Positions 18,051 through 27,053 are shown, numbered from the stretch's first letter. The stretch is DNA of 64,000 bases from Bordetella genomosp. 1 (GCF_002261335.1 NZ_NEVL01000007.1:1-64000); one strand, 5' to 3'. Program-made: numbers and translations. The notes: generated by a model from the sequence alone, not told the origin.

Positions 18051-18082
18051 TTGAACTCTCACTAAACTTTTTATTTATTTCA
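18051..18082 (+). promoter_or_regulatory. rimO: Possible island-borne promoter for hybrid rimO
   Basis: A ttgaac at 18051-18056 is followed after about 15-17 bp by AT-rich hexamers (tattta at 18072, tttatt at 18074). The start codon follows within about ten bases and has no Shine-Dalgarno, so the transcript would be nearly leaderless. This is a weak call from sequence pattern only. Confidence 0.35.
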
Positions 18083-19411
18083 ATGACATACGAAGCTCAA
18101 CCACCGAAAGTGGGATTTATCAGTCTTGGCTGTCCGAAGGCGCTCGTGGACTCCGAGCGCATCCTCACGCAGCTGCGCACCGAAGGCTACCAGGTCACGC
18201 CCGAGTACAACGACGCCGACGTGGTGGTGGTCAACACCTGTGGCTTCATCGACAGCGCCAAGGCCGAATCGCTGGAAGCGATCGGCGAGGCGCTGGCCGA
18301 AAACGGCAAGGTCATCGTGACCGGCTGCATGGGCGTGGAAGAGTCGGTGATCCGCGAGGTGCACCCGAGCGTGCTGGCCGTGACCGGCCCGCAGCAATAC
18401 GAGGCCGTCGTGCGCGCCGTGCACGAAGCCGCCCCGCCGCGCGCCGACCACAACCCCTATCTCGACCTGGTGCCGCCGCAAGGCGTGAAGCTCACGCCGC
18501 GCCACTACGCCTACCTGAAGATTTCGGAAGGCTGCAATCACCGCTGCAGCTTCTGCATCATCCCGTCGATGCGCGGCGACCTGGTCAGCCGGCCGGTGGG
18601 CGACGTGCTGAGCGAGGCCGAGCGCCTGGTCAAGGCCGGCGTGAAGGAGCTGCTGGTGATCTCGCAGGACACCAGCGCCTACGGCGTGGACGTGAAGTTC
18701 CGCAGCGGCTTCTGGAACGGCCGTCCGGTGCGCACCCGCATGACCGAGCTGTGCGAGGCGCTGTCGGAGCTGGGCGTCTGGATCCGCCTGCACTACGTGT
18801 ACCCGTATCCGCACGTCGACGAGATCATCGCGCTGATGGCCAACAAGAAGGTGCTGCCGTACCTGGACATCCCGTTCCAGCACGCCAGCCCGGCCGTGCT
18901 GCGCGCGATGAAGCGCCCGGCCTTCGAGGACAAGACCCTGGCGCGCATCAAGAAGTGGCGCGAACAGTGTCCCGAGCTCACGCTGCGCTCGACCTTCATC
19001 GTGGGCTTCCCCGGCGAGACCGAGGAAGACTTCCAATACCTGCTCGACTGGATGACCGAGGCGCAGCTCGACCGCGTGGGCTGTTTCCAGTATTCGCCGG
19101 TCGAGGGCGCGCCGGCGAACACGCTCGCCAATCCGGTGCCCGACGACGTCAAGCAGGATCGCTGGGAGCGCTTCATGGCGCATCAACAGGCGATCTCGAC
19201 CGCGCGCCTGGCGCGCCGCGTCGGCCAGGAGATCGACGTGCTGATCGACGAGGTCGAGGAGGACGGCGCCATCGGCCGCTCCAGCGCCGATGCGCCCGAG
19301 ATCGATGGCTGCGTCTACGTCACCACCGACCAGGCCGTGAAGCCGGGCGACATGGTGCGCGTGCGCGTGACCGACTCCGACGAATACGATCTGTACGCCG
19401 AGCAGATCTGA
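18083..19411 (+). CDS. rimO: Ribosomal protein S12 methylthiotransferase RimO (hybrid N-terminus)
   Basis: A 442-residue radical-SAM enzyme that adds a methylthio group to the conserved aspartate of ribosomal protein S12. The UPF0004 domain has cluster cysteines C17, C53 and C82; the radical SAM motif C151-x3-C155-x2-C158 sits in [13 protein letters not shown]; a TRAM domain closes the protein. Codons for residues 1-17 ([17 protein letters not shown]) are AT-rich, and from Pro18 on they are host-like. The first 17 residues therefore come from the island, replacing a longer host N-terminus. All catalytic residues are retained, so the enzyme is probably functional. A strong terminator follows. 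Confidence 0.95.
   Translation: MTYEAQPPKVGFISLGCPKALVDSERILTQLRTEGYQVTPEYNDADVVVVNTCGFIDSAKAESLEAIGEALAENGKVIVTGCMGVEESVIREVHPSVLAVTGPQQYEAVVRAVHEAAPPRADHNPYLDLVPPQGVKLTPRHYAYLKISEGCNHRCSFCIIPSMRGDLVSRPVGDVLSEAERLVKAGVKELLVISQDTSAYGVDVKFRSGFWNGRPVRTRMTELCEALSELGVWIRLHYVYPYPHVDEIIALMANKKVLPYLDIPFQHASPAVLRAMKRPAFEDKTLARIKKWREQCPELTLRSTFIVGFPGETEEDFQYLLDWMTEAQLDRVGCFQYSPVEGAPANTLANPVPDDVKQDRWERFMAHQQAISTARLARRVGQEIDVLIDEVEEDGAIGRSSADAPEIDGCVYVTTDQAVKPGDMVRVRVTDSDEYDLYAEQI
18110..18135 (+). other. Right island junction (attR-like)
   Basis: The sequence encoding VGFISLGC is written in island-type codons (gga ttt atc agt ctt) and changes to host codons (ccg aag gcg ctc) right after tgt at 18131-18133. 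It pairs with the copy at 12725-12750 on the left. Confidence 0.6.
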
Positions 19412-19430
19412 CGCGCAGCGCGCAATGAGA

Positions 19431-19465
19431 AACGCCGCCCGGGCAGCCCCGCGCGGCGTTTTTTT
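19431..19465 (+). terminator. Rho-independent terminator after rimO
   Basis: The stem aacgccgc / gcggcgtt (19431-19438 and 19453-19460) is followed by a run of seven T ending at 19465. Confidence 0.85.
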
Positions 19466-19565
19466 CATCCTTCGATCGGGCGAGCGTGGCGCCCGGGCGG
19501 CGTCGCGGCCGCCCGTGGCGAGCCACGGCCGCCACTGCCCGGCCGCCGGCGAGCGGCGCGGCGCC

Positions 19566-20141
19566 TTATTCCTTCTCGAGGAAGTCCGACAGGTCGTCGG
19601 CGTGCTCTTCCTCGGCGGCCAGAATCTCTTCCAGCAGGCGACGGGTGGTCGGATCCTGGTCGGCCACGTACTCGACCATCTGGCGGTAGCTGTCGATGGC
19701 GATGCGCTCGGCGATCAGGTTCTCGCGGATCATGTCCTGCAGCGTCTTGCCTTCCACGTATTCGGCGTGGCTGCGTTGCTGCAGGCCGTTGGGCGAGAAG
19801 TCGGGCTCGCCGCCCAGCTGCACGATGCGTTCGGCCAGGCGGTCGGCGTGGCTCTGTTCTTCGGCGGCGTGTTCGGCGAATTCGGCGGCGACCGGCTCGG
19901 CGTTCAGGCCGCGGGCCATGAAGAAGTGGCGCTTGTAGCGCAGCACACAGACCAGTTCGGTGGCCAGGGCTTCATTGAGCAGGCGCAGCACGGTCTCGCG
20001 ATCGGCGCGGTAGGTTCCGGTGACGGCGCCCGACTCGATGTCCTGGCGGGCACGGGCACGGATGGCCTTGATGTCGAGATCGAATTTGGCATGGCCGTTG
20101 GCCTTGCCCTGGTTGTGCGCCTGCGAGGGGGTCTGTTGCAT
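19566..20141 (-). CDS. Ferritin-like (bacterioferritin-type) domain protein
   Basis: A 191-residue four-helix protein. The helices carry the di-iron ligands of the ferritin-like superfamily: EALATELVCVLRYKRHFF, HAAEEQSHADRLAERI, ENLIAERIAIDSYRQM and EILAAEEEHADDL. It resembles bacterioferritin but lacks an obvious heme-ligand Met at the usual place, so iron storage or oxidative protection is inferred. The N-terminal 20 residues are polar and disordered. A gagaaggagc ribosome-binding site precedes ATG at 20141. It converges with rimO. Confidence 0.8.
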   Translation of the reverse strand: MQQTPSQAHNQGKANGHAKFDLDIKAIRARARQDIESGAVTGTYRADRETVLRLLNEALATELVCVLRYKRHFFMARGLNAEPVAAEFAEHAAEEQSHADRLAERIVQLGGEPDFSPNGLQQRSHAEYVEGKTLQDMIRENLIAERIAIDSYRQMVEYVADQDPTTRRLLEEILAAEEEHADDLSDFLEKE

Positions 20142-20392
20142 GTCGTTTGCTCCTTCTCGTCTGAGTTCAGGGGGCGACGCGCCATGCCGGCCAGCCGGCC
20201 GGGTGGCCCGTCGCGCACCACGTCGGCACCTCGTAGCAAGCGCCGTGCCCAGCCCCCGAAACGGCGCTTTCCGAGTTTGCGTACACTACGCTGTGCTGAC
20301 ACGAAAGGTAACGGCGTCGCGCCGGCCGCCCCGTGGCAGCGACTTCGAGCAGCCCCGGACCGCGCACCCCGCGGTCCTGTATCCGACTTGTC

Positions 20393-20980
20393 ATGACCCT
20401 GAAGACTCTCTGCGTGTACTGCGGCTCCAACAGCGGCCGCCTGACGGAATACGAAGCACAAGCCCGCGCGCTGGCGCGCGAGATGGTCAAGCGCGACATC
20501 GCGCTGGTCTATGGCGGCGCCGCCGTGGGCCTCATGGGCGCGGTGGCCGATGCCGTGCTCGAGGCCGGCGGCCGCGCCATCGGCGTGATCCCCGAAAGCC
20601 TGATGCAGAAAGAGCTGGCGCACCGCAACCTCACCGAGCTGCACGTGGTGCAGTCGATGCACGAGCGCAAGACCATGATGGCCGAACGCGCCGACGCCTT
20701 CGTCGCGATGCCCGGCGGCGCCGGCACGCTCGAGGAAATCTTCGAGTCCTGGACCTGGGCCCAGCTCGGCATGCACAAGAAACCCTGCGGTCTGCTCAAC
20801 GTCGCCGGCTACTACGATGCGCTCGCCGCCTTCCTCGACCACTCGGTCGAAGAACGCTTCATGCGGGCCGAGCATCGCGCCATGCTGGCGGTCGACAGCG
20901 ACCCCGCCGTATTGCTGGACCACTTCGCCAACTATGTTCCCCCCACGGTCTCGAAATGGATCGAAAAGGGCGAGCACTGA
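20393..20980 (+). CDS. LOG-family nucleoside 5'-monophosphate phosphoribohydrolase
   Basis: A 195-residue Rossmann-like protein with the family motif PGGAGTLEE at 107-115 and the catalytic-arginine region MHERK at 89-93. LOG proteins hydrolyse cytokinin riboside monophosphates or other nucleotides to base and ribose-5-phosphate; bacterial members are often housekeeping YgdH/YvdD-type enzymes. The ATG at 20393 is preceded by gcggtcctgtatccgacttgt without a strong Shine-Dalgarno. It starts a run of four plus-strand genes. Confidence 0.88.
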   Translation: MTLKTLCVYCGSNSGRLTEYEAQARALAREMVKRDIALVYGGAAVGLMGAVADAVLEAGGRAIGVIPESLMQKELAHRNLTELHVVQSMHERKTMMAERADAFVAMPGGAGTLEEIFESWTWAQLGMHKKPCGLLNVAGYYDALAAFLDHSVEERFMRAEHRAMLAVDSDPAVLLDHFANYVPPTVSKWIEKGEH

Positions 20981-20998
20981 CACCGATCCGCACGCCCC

Positions 20999-21580
20999 AT
21001 GCACGCCAGCCCCGCCACGACCCTCGCCCGCCTGCGCGACTACTTCCACGCCAAGGATGAAAACCGGCCGCACTACATGGCGCGCGCGTTCGCGCCGGAT
21101 GCCGTGCTGGAGATGCGCCTGAACACCCAGGCCATCGCGTTTCCGCCCAACGCGCGCGGCCTGGACGCCATCACCGACACGCTGGTGCGCAAGTTCGGGC
21201 AGACCTACGACAACGTCTACACCTTCTATCTCGACCGCCCGGCCGACGACGCGCGCCTGCCGCACTACAGCTGCGACTGGTTCGTGGCCATGACCGAGAA
21301 GACCACCGGGCTGGTACGGGTGGGCGCGGGCCGCTACGACTGGGAATTCAACGCCGAGCCGTACCTGGTGCGCCGCCTCGTGATCACGATCGACACGATG
21401 GAAGTGCTGCCGGCCGCGAACGGCGAGGCGGTGCTGAACTGGATCACCGCGCTGCCCTATCCCTGGACCGACGCCCCCCGCGTGGTGGCGGGCGCGCCGC
21501 GCATCGAGGCCCTGGCGCCGGTGATGCACTGGCTGCGGCGCGACGCGCTGGCACAGCACCCCGACGGAGGCACGGCATGA
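20999..21580 (+). CDS. SnoaL/NTF2-like fold protein
   Basis: A 193-residue protein with the layout of NTF2/SnoaL-like proteins: N-terminal helices (LARLRDYFHAKDENRPHYMARAF), FAPDAVLEM, then strands around YSCDWFVAMTEKTTGLVRVGAGRYDWEF and VRRLVITIDTMEVL. Catalytic role and ligand are unknown. Its stop overlaps the following HAD gene by 4 bp (ATGA), so the two are co-translated. Confidence 0.65.
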   Translation: MHASPATTLARLRDYFHAKDENRPHYMARAFAPDAVLEMRLNTQAIAFPPNARGLDAITDTLVRKFGQTYDNVYTFYLDRPADDARLPHYSCDWFVAMTEKTTGLVRVGAGRYDWEFNAEPYLVRRLVITIDTMEVLPAANGEAVLNWITALPYPWTDAPRVVAGAPRIEALAPVMHWLRRDALAQHPDGGTA

Positions 21581-22203
21581 AGTACCCGCTGATCGCCTTC
21601 GATTTCGATGGCACGCTCGCGGACACCCTGCCCTGGTTCGAATCGATCCTCGACGACGTGGCCGAGCGCTACGGCTTTCGCAAGACCAGCGCGGCCGAAC
21701 GGCGCGAGCTGCGCCGCCAGGGCGTGCAGGAGATCCTCAAGTTTCTCGGCATCCCGCTCTGGAAGGCGCCCGCGATCCTGATCCACGTGCGCGAACGCAT
21801 GAACGAAGCCGGCCCGCAGATTCCGCTGTTCGACGGCGTGCCGGCGGCGCTGGCGCTGTTGCGCGCGCAGGGCGTCAAGCTCGCCGTGGTGAGCTCGAAC
21901 GCCACCGAAAACGTGCAGCGCGTGCTGGGCGCCGAGGTCAGCGCGCTGTTCGACGACTTTGAATGCGGCACCGATCTGTTCGGCAAGGCCGCCAAGCTCG
22001 AGCGCCTGATGCAGCGCCACGGCGTGGCGCCGGCCCAGACCGTGCTGGTGGGCGACGAAGTGCGCGACGTCGAGGCCGCGCGCAAGGCCGGCGTGGCCTG
22101 CGTGGCGGTGGCCTGGGGCTACAACGACGCCGAGGCCCTGCGCGCCGAACGACCCGACGCCCTCCTCACCGAGGTGGGCGAGCTGAGTACCCGACTCCTT
22201 TGA
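21577..22203 (+). CDS. HAD-superfamily phosphatase, subfamily IA
   Basis: A 208-residue hydrolase. Motif I FDFDGTLADT holds the nucleophile Asp near the N-terminus, motif II is VVSSNA, and motif IV LVGDEVRDVEAARKAG is near residue 155. The helical cap (about 20-80) is of the phosphoglycolate-phosphatase type. The substrate is probably a small phosphomonoester but cannot be told. It overlaps the SnoaL-like gene by 4 bp. Confidence 0.85.
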   Translation: MKYPLIAFDFDGTLADTLPWFESILDDVAERYGFRKTSAAERRELRRQGVQEILKFLGIPLWKAPAILIHVRERMNEAGPQIPLFDGVPAALALLRAQGVKLAVVSSNATENVQRVLGAEVSALFDDFECGTDLFGKAAKLERLMQRHGVAPAQTVLVGDEVRDVEAARKAGVACVAVAWGYNDAEALRAERPDALLTEVGELSTRLL

Positions 22204-22219
22204 TCCTTTCGCCCCGCCC

Positions 22220-22843
22220 ATGAGCCACGATCCGCATCGCATCACCGACCTGGACACCCTGCTGGCGCTGTATGGCGAGCCCGCGCAGCCGTCGATCGCC
22301 AAGGAGGTCGACTACGTGCACCCGCACTACCGCGCCTTCATCGAGGCCGCGCCGTTCGTGGTGCTGGCCACGCGCGGGGCGGGCGGGCTGGACGCCTCCC
22401 CGCGCGGCGACCCCGCCGGCTTCGTGACCGTGGCGGACGACCGCACGCTGCTGCTGCCCGACCGGCGCGGCAACAACCGCGTCGACAGCCTGCGCAACGT
22501 GCTCGAAGATCCGCAGGTGGGCCTGCTGTTCATGATTCCCGGCGTGAACGAGACGCTGCGGGTCAATGGCCGCGCCGAGATCAGCGTGGACCCGGCGCTG
22601 CTGGCGCGCTTCGACATGGATGGCAAGCTGCCGCGCTCGGTGCTGCGCGTGCATGTCGAGTCCGTCTACTTCCAGTGTGCGCGCGCCATCGTGCGCTCGA
22701 ACCTCTGGGATCCGGCGCGCCACCTCGCCCGCACCGCGCTGCCCAGCAACGGCCAGATCCTGGCCGACGTGACGGCCGGCGAGATCGACGGCGTCAAGTA
22801 CGACATCGAACAGCCGGCCCGCATGCGCGCCACGCTCTACTGA
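22220..22843 (+). CDS. PPOX-type FMN-binding flavoprotein
   Basis: A 207-residue split-barrel flavoprotein of the pyridoxamine-phosphate-oxidase-like group (MSMEG_1061-type layout). FVVLATRGAGGLDASPRGDPAGFV and LLPDRRGNNRVDSLRNVLEDPQVGLLFMIPG are the FMN-binding stretches. Members act as F420- or FMN-dependent oxidoreductases of mostly unknown substrates. It follows the HAD gene by 16 bp and converges with fmt. Confidence 0.8.
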   Translation: MSHDPHRITDLDTLLALYGEPAQPSIAKEVDYVHPHYRAFIEAAPFVVLATRGAGGLDASPRGDPAGFVTVADDRTLLLPDRRGNNRVDSLRNVLEDPQVGLLFMIPGVNETLRVNGRAEISVDPALLARFDMDGKLPRSVLRVHVESVYFQCARAIVRSNLWDPARHLARTALPSNGQILADVTAGEIDGVKYDIEQPARMRATLY

Positions 22844-22860
22844 GCGCGGCGCCGCCGCGT

Positions 22861-23811
22861 TCAGCCCTCCTGCGCCGGCTGCCAGCCGCGCACGAACACA
22901 TCCACCGGCTGGCGCTTGCCGCCGGCCTTCTGCAATTCCAGCAGGCGCAGCACGCCCGCGCCGGTCGCGAGGTCGACGCCCTCGGCCGTGGCCGCCAGCA
23001 GGCTGCCCGGCGCCTGCGTGGCGGCGCGCGGCAAGGCCTGCGCGCGCCATACCTTCACCGGATCGGCCAGGCCCGCCAGGCGCACCGTGGCGCCCGGCAC
23101 CGGATTGAAGGCGCGGATGCGGCGCGCCAGCACCTCGGCCGGCAGCGTCAGGTCGAGCGCGGCCTCGCTTTTCTCGAGCTTTGCGGCGTAGGTCACGCCC
23201 TCGTCGGGCTGCTTGCGCGGCATGAGACCCGGCCCCGCCAGCGCCTCGAGGGCCTGCACGATGGCCTCGGCGCCTGCCTGGGCCAGCTGGTCGTGCAGCA
23301 GCGCGGCCGTGGTGTCGGCACCGATCGGCACCACGCGTTCGAGCAGCATGTCGCCGGTGTCCAGGCCCTCATCCATCTGCATGATCGTGACGCCGGTCTC
23401 GCTGTCGCCGGCCTCGATGGCGCGCTGGATCGGCGCCGCGCCGCGCCAGCGCGGCAGCAGGCTGGCGTGGATGTTCAGACACCCCAGGCGCGGCAGCGCG
23501 AGGGTCCAGCGCGGCAGGATCAGGCCATAGGCCGCCACCACCATCACGTCGGGCGCGATCCGCGTGAGCAGCGCGTGCGCGGCGCGGGCCTCGTCGGGAT
23601 ACTTGCCATCGAGCCGCAGGCTGCGCGGCTGCGCCACCTCGATGCCCGCGGCCAGCGCCGCCTGCTTGACCGGGCTGGGCTGCAGCTTCAGGCCGCGGCC
23701 GGCGGGCCGGTCGGGCTGGGTCAGCACCAGCGGCACCTCGTGGCCGGCGGCCAGCAGGGCGTCGAGGGCGAGGCGGGCGAAATCGGGGGTACCGGCAAAA
23801 ACGAGGCGCAT
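22861..23811 (-). CDS. fmt: Methionyl-tRNA formyltransferase
   Basis: A 316-residue enzyme that formylates initiator Met-tRNA using 10-formyl-THF. The N-terminal formyltransferase domain starts [12 protein letters not shown] and has the catalytic [20 protein letters not shown] region (Asn and His) and DTGDML. A C-terminal OB-like domain binds tRNA. The ATG at 23809-23811 is the conserved family start. In relatives fmt sits next to def and rsmB; here def lies 2.7 kb away, with the arylmalonate decarboxylase operon between. Confidence 0.95.
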   Translation of the reverse strand: MRLVFAGTPDFARLALDALLAAGHEVPLVLTQPDRPAGRGLKLQPSPVKQAALAAGIEVAQPRSLRLDGKYPDEARAAHALLTRIAPDVMVVAAYGLILPRWTLALPRLGCLNIHASLLPRWRGAAPIQRAIEAGDSETGVTIMQMDEGLDTGDMLLERVVPIGADTTAALLHDQLAQAGAEAIVQALEALAGPGLMPRKQPDEGVTYAAKLEKSEAALDLTLPAEVLARRIRAFNPVPGATVRLAGLADPVKVWRAQALPRAATQAPGSLLAATAEGVDLATGAGVLRLLELQKAGGKRQPVDVFVRGWQPAQEG

Positions 23812-23916
23812 GAAGACGATCCAGAAACTTCGACAACGGCGCCTGGCGGCGCGGACAGCCGATATTGTCGGGTCAGAACGGCGCGGCGCCAAATCGGCCC
23901 TGGTGTGCATCCGGAT

Positions 23917-23926
23917 TGATATATCA
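23917..23926. promoter_or_regulatory. Candidate GntR operator
   Basis: A perfect 10-bp palindrome, tgatatatca, sits about 51 bp upstream of the GntR start in the fmt-GntR intergenic region. It is AT-rich in a GC-rich context and fits an autoregulatory site; no footprint is known. Confidence 0.35.
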
Positions 23927-23977
23927 GGGAGCGCTTGCGAATATGGCCCATCGCCCCGCCGCCCGCAGGAGTTGCGC

Positions 23978-24733
23978 ATGACCCAGGCCAGCGCCCCCAC
24001 CGCTGCCGACCGCATCCGGCTCGACCTCGAAGCCCGAATCGCAGACGGCACCTTGCCCCCCGGCGCGCCCCTCGACGAGGCCGCGCTGGCCGCCGCCTTC
24101 GGCGTGTCGCGCACGCCGGTGCGCGATGCGCTGCTGCAACTCGGCGCGCACGGCCTCGTGCGCATCGTGCCGCGCGTGGGCATCTTCGTGGCCGAGCTCG
24201 ATGCCGACGCGCTGGCCAACATGTTCGAGACCCTGGCCTACCTCGAAGGCCTGTGCGCGGGCCTAGCGGCGCGACGCATCGACCCGGCCACCCGCCGCGC
24301 CCTGCGCCGCGCGCACCAGGCGGCCGAGCCGCGGCCGGACGGCGCGGGCTACGGCGCGGCCAACCAGGCCTTCCATGCCGTGCTCTACGAGGCCTGCGGC
24401 AATCCCTATCTGATCGCGCAGATCGTGCTGATCCGGCGCCGCACCCAGCCCTACCGCCTGCGCCACTTCGACCAGCCCGGCCGCGTCGCGCGCTCGTGGC
24501 GCGAGCACGGCGCCATCGTGGCGGCGGTGCTGGCGGGCGACGTGGACGGCGCCACGCGTGCCGCCACCGCCCACATCGTCGAGGGCGGCCGCGAGTTCCG
24601 CGCCTTCGCCGCGCGCTTTCCGCAGGGCCTGTTCCACGAGCCCGAGCCGGCCGCGCTGGCGCCGCCGGTCGCCGCGCCGCTGGGCTGGCTCTACGGCGCC
24701 CGCGCCAACGCCGCCCCCCGCATGCCGCACTGA
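23978..24733 (+). CDS. GntR-family transcriptional regulator (FCD type)
   Basis: A 251-residue regulator with an N-terminal winged helix ([40 protein letters not shown]) and a C-terminal all-helical FCD ligand domain. FCD regulators bind carboxylic acids. A caggag Shine-Dalgarno precedes the ATG. It heads an operon with a Bug-type binding protein and an arylmalonate-decarboxylase-like enzyme, so the effector is plausibly a malonate-type acid. Confidence 0.88.
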   Translation: MTQASAPTAADRIRLDLEARIADGTLPPGAPLDEAALAAAFGVSRTPVRDALLQLGAHGLVRIVPRVGIFVAELDADALANMFETLAYLEGLCAGLAARRIDPATRRALRRAHQAAEPRPDGAGYGAANQAFHAVLYEACGNPYLIAQIVLIRRRTQPYRLRHFDQPGRVARSWREHGAIVAAVLAGDVDGATRAATAHIVEGGREFRAFAARFPQGLFHEPEPAALAPPVAAPLGWLYGARANAAPRMPH

Positions 24734-24775
24734 CCCCCGGCAGGCCCCACCCGCCTTGTGTCCTGATCGCAGGAG

Positions 24776-25738
24776 ATGCCCGTGCTCGCCCGATTGCTCC
24801 GCTATGCCGCCCTCATCCTGCTCGCCAGCGCGAGCGCCGCCCATGCGCAACAGGCGCCGCTGAAGATCGTGGTGGGCTTCTCGCCGGGCGGCGGCGTCGA
24901 TACGCTGGCGCGCCTGCTGGCGCAGCACCTGGGCACGCCGCTGGGCCGCACCGTGCTGGTCGAGAACCGTCCTGGCGCGGGCGGAACCATCGCCGCCGAC
25001 ACGGTGCGCCGCGCCGCGCCCGATGGCAACACCGTGCTGCTGGCCGATACCTCGCTATTGGTTGCGCCCTACATCTATCCCGACCTGCCCTACCGCCTCG
25101 AACGCGACTTCGTGCCGGTGGCGATGGTGGGCGAGGCCGGCCTGGCGCTGGCGGTGGCCGCCGCCAATCCGGCGCGCGACCTGCCCCAGCTGATCGCCCA
25201 GGCGCGCCAGGCGCCGGGCCGCCTCACCTACGCCACCGTCGGCATGGGCTCCATGCATCACCTGGGCGGCGAGCTGTTCAAGACGATGAGCGCCACCGAC
25301 CTGGTGCACGTGCCCTACAAGGGCGGCAGCCCCGCCGTGCAGGCGCTGGCCGGCGACCAGGTCAGCGTGGCGATTTCCAGTCTCCCCGCCGTGATGCCGC
25401 TGGCCGCCTCGGGCCGCATCCGCATCCTCGCGGTGCTGTCGGCGCAGCGCTTCGCCGGCCTGCCGGACGTGCCGACCGTGGCCGAGACGCTGCCGGGCTT
25501 CGAGACCACGCCCTCGCTGTTCCTGCTGGCGCCCGCCGGCACGCCGCCCGCCGCGCTCGCGGCCCTGCAACAGGCGCTGCCGGGCGTGCTCGCCGACGCC
25601 ACGCTGCGCCAGACCTTCGTGGCACAAGGCTCGGAGGTGCGCTACCAGCCCGCCGACGCGCTGGCGCAATGGTTGCCCACGCAACAAAAACGCTGGGGCG
25701 ACCTGATCGCCCGGACCCAGCTCGACTTCCGTCAATAG
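24776..25738 (+). CDS. Tripartite tricarboxylate transporter substrate-binding protein (Bug family)
   Basis: A 320-residue periplasmic binding protein. The signal peptide covers about residues 1-25 (ending AHAQ). The mature chain has the Bug features IVVGFSPGGGVDTLARLL, ENRPGAGG, HVPYKGGSPAVQALAGDQV and LPDVPTVAE. Bug proteins capture carboxylates for TctAB-type transporters, but no membrane subunit is nearby. Its place between a GntR regulator and an arylmalonate decarboxylase suggests it binds the same acid. Confidence 0.9.
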   Translation: MPVLARLLRYAALILLASASAAHAQQAPLKIVVGFSPGGGVDTLARLLAQHLGTPLGRTVLVENRPGAGGTIAADTVRRAAPDGNTVLLADTSLLVAPYIYPDLPYRLERDFVPVAMVGEAGLALAVAAANPARDLPQLIAQARQAPGRLTYATVGMGSMHHLGGELFKTMSATDLVHVPYKGGSPAVQALAGDQVSVAISSLPAVMPLAASGRIRILAVLSAQRFAGLPDVPTVAETLPGFETTPSLFLLAPAGTPPAALAALQQALPGVLADATLRQTFVAQGSEVRYQPADALAQWLPTQQKRWGDLIARTQLDFRQ

Positions 25739-25760
25739 CCGTTTCTCCACGAGGCTCCGC

Positions 25761-26492
25761 ATGCCGCACAACCCCGCCCCCTCCGCCCTGCACGGGCTCA
25801 TCGTCCCGCCCGCCGCCGGGGAGGTGCCCGCCGACGGCGCGCGCCTCTATCCCGGCCTGCGCTTCTGCGCCAGCGGCCTCGGCCTGGGCTCGGTCACGCC
25901 GGCCGGCTACGACGCGGTGATCGACGACGTGGCCGCGCATGCGCGCAAGCTCGCCGACCAGGGCGCCACGGTGATCTCGCTGATGGGCACCTCGCTCAGC
26001 TTCTATCGCGGCGCCGCCTTCAACCGCAGCCTCACCGAGGCCATGACGGCCGCCACCGGCCTGCCCTGCACCACGATGAGCCACGCCGTGCTGCGCGCGC
26101 TCGACAGCCTGCAGGCGCGGCGCGTGGCGCTCGCCACCGCCTATGTCGAGGACGTGAACGAACGGCTCGAGATCTTCCTGCGCGAGGAAGGCCTGGACGT
26201 CACCGCCTGCAGCAGCCTCGGCATCAGCGGCGTGGAGGCGATGGCAAAGGTGCGCACCGACACGCTGGTGGCGCTGTGCGAAGAGGCGCTCGCGGCGGCG
26301 CCCGACAGCGACGCCATCCTGCTGTCGTGCGGCGGGCTGCTCACGCTCGACGCCATTGCCATCATGGAGGGGCGCCATGGCGTGCCGGTGGTGTCGAGCT
26401 CGCCGGCCGGATTCTGGGACGTGGTGCGCGCAGGCGGCGGCGATCCCGCCGCGCCCGGCCAGGGCATGCTGTTCGCGCCGCGCGCCCAATGA
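25761..26492 (+). CDS. Arylmalonate decarboxylase-like enzyme (Asp/Glu racemase superfamily)
   Basis: A 243-residue protein with high apparent similarity, from memory, to Bordetella bronchiseptica arylmalonate decarboxylase: IVPPAAG, VPADGARLYP, ASGLGLGSVTPAGYDAVI, SLMGTSLSFYRGAAFN and LLSCGGLLTLDAI are shared. The single catalytic cysteine is Cys190 (Cys188 in the Bordetella enzyme), and the position of the second racemase cysteine is Gly76, as in decarboxylases. The reaction is cofactor-free, stereoselective decarboxylation of alpha-aryl malonates. The physiological substrate is unknown. It ends where the def terminator hairpin begins. Confidence 0.85.
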   Translation: MPHNPAPSALHGLIVPPAAGEVPADGARLYPGLRFCASGLGLGSVTPAGYDAVIDDVAAHARKLADQGATVISLMGTSLSFYRGAAFNRSLTEAMTAATGLPCTTMSHAVLRALDSLQARRVALATAYVEDVNERLEIFLREEGLDVTACSSLGISGVEAMAKVRTDTLVALCEEALAAAPDSDAILLSCGGLLTLDAIAIMEGRHGVPVVSSSPAGFWDVVRAGGGDPAAPGQGMLFAPRAQ

Positions 26493-26513
26493 AAAACCCG
26501 CCTCGCGGCGGGT
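26492..26513 (-). terminator. Rho-independent terminator after def
   Basis: The stem acccgcc-tcgc-ggcgggt (26496-26513) is preceded on the plus strand by five A, which form the T-tract for minus-strand transcripts leaving def. Confidence 0.8.
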
Positions 26514-26540
26514 CGTGAAACGGGCGGGGGTGCGGCGCGC

Positions 26541-27053
26541 TCAGGCGCGCAGCGCCTCGCGCTCGGCCTTCTTCAGGCGCGTCTTGATGCGATTCTGCTT
26601 GAGCGACGACAGGTACTCGACGAACACCTTGCCGTCGAGGTGATCGATCTCGTGCTGCACGCACACGGCGAGCAGGCCTTCGGCCTCGAACTCATACGGC
26701 TGGCCCTGTTCGTCGAGCGCCTTGCAGCGCACGCGCGCCGACCGCTTGACCTCGTCGTACACGCCGGGCACCGACAGACAGCCCTCTTCGTAGGTCTGCA
26801 GCTCTTCGCTCTTCCAGGTGATCTCGGGATTGATGAGCACGCGCAGCTCGTTGCCCTCTTCCGACACGTCGATCGTGATGACGCGCTCGTGCACATCCAC
26901 CTGGGTCGCGGCCAGCCCCACGCCGGGCGCGTCGTACATGGTGTCGGCCATGTCGCGCACGAGCTTGCGGATGCGGTCGTCGACCACGGCCACCGGCTTG
27001 GCAATCTTGTGCAAGCGCGGATCGGGGTAACGGAGGATGTTGAGCAAAGCCAT
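26541..27053 (-). CDS. def: Peptide deformylase
   Basis: A 170-residue metalloenzyme that removes the formyl group from nascent proteins. All three motifs are intact: GVGLAATQ at 44-51, EGCLSVPG at 90-97 with metal ligand C92, and QHEIDHLDG at 133-141 with H134, catalytic E135 and H138. The start MALLNIL at 27053 is the usual one. It is separated from fmt by the arylmalonate decarboxylase operon and from dprA by the kynurenine region, unlike the compact def-fmt order of relatives. Confidence 0.96.
   Translation of the reverse strand: MALLNILRYPDPRLHKIAKPVAVVDDRIRKLVRDMADTMYDAPGVGLAATQVDVHERVITIDVSEEGNELRVLINPEITWKSEELQTYEEGCLSVPGVYDEVKRSARVRCKALDEQGQPYEFEAEGLLAVCVQHEIDHLDGKVFVEYLSSLKQNRIKTRLKKAEREALRA

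Larger units (their letters stand above)
12749..18133. mobile_element. Low-GC defence-type genomic island inserted in rimO
   Basis: About 5.4 kb with roughly 50-57 % G+C in the lines I counted, against 65-80 % in the flanking host lines. The left edge interrupts rimO at its first conserved cysteine codon, and the right edge supplies a replacement start for rimO. Cargo: five plus-strand genes (an unknown protein, HEPN-like, KGGVGR ATPase, P-loop ATPase, Abi_C-like). No integrase, transposase, terminal inverted repeats or target duplication can be seen. It could have integrated by site-specific recombination with an integrase in trans or since lost. The replacement of a gene's 5' end recalls SXT/R391 elements in prfC. 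Confidence 0.85.
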
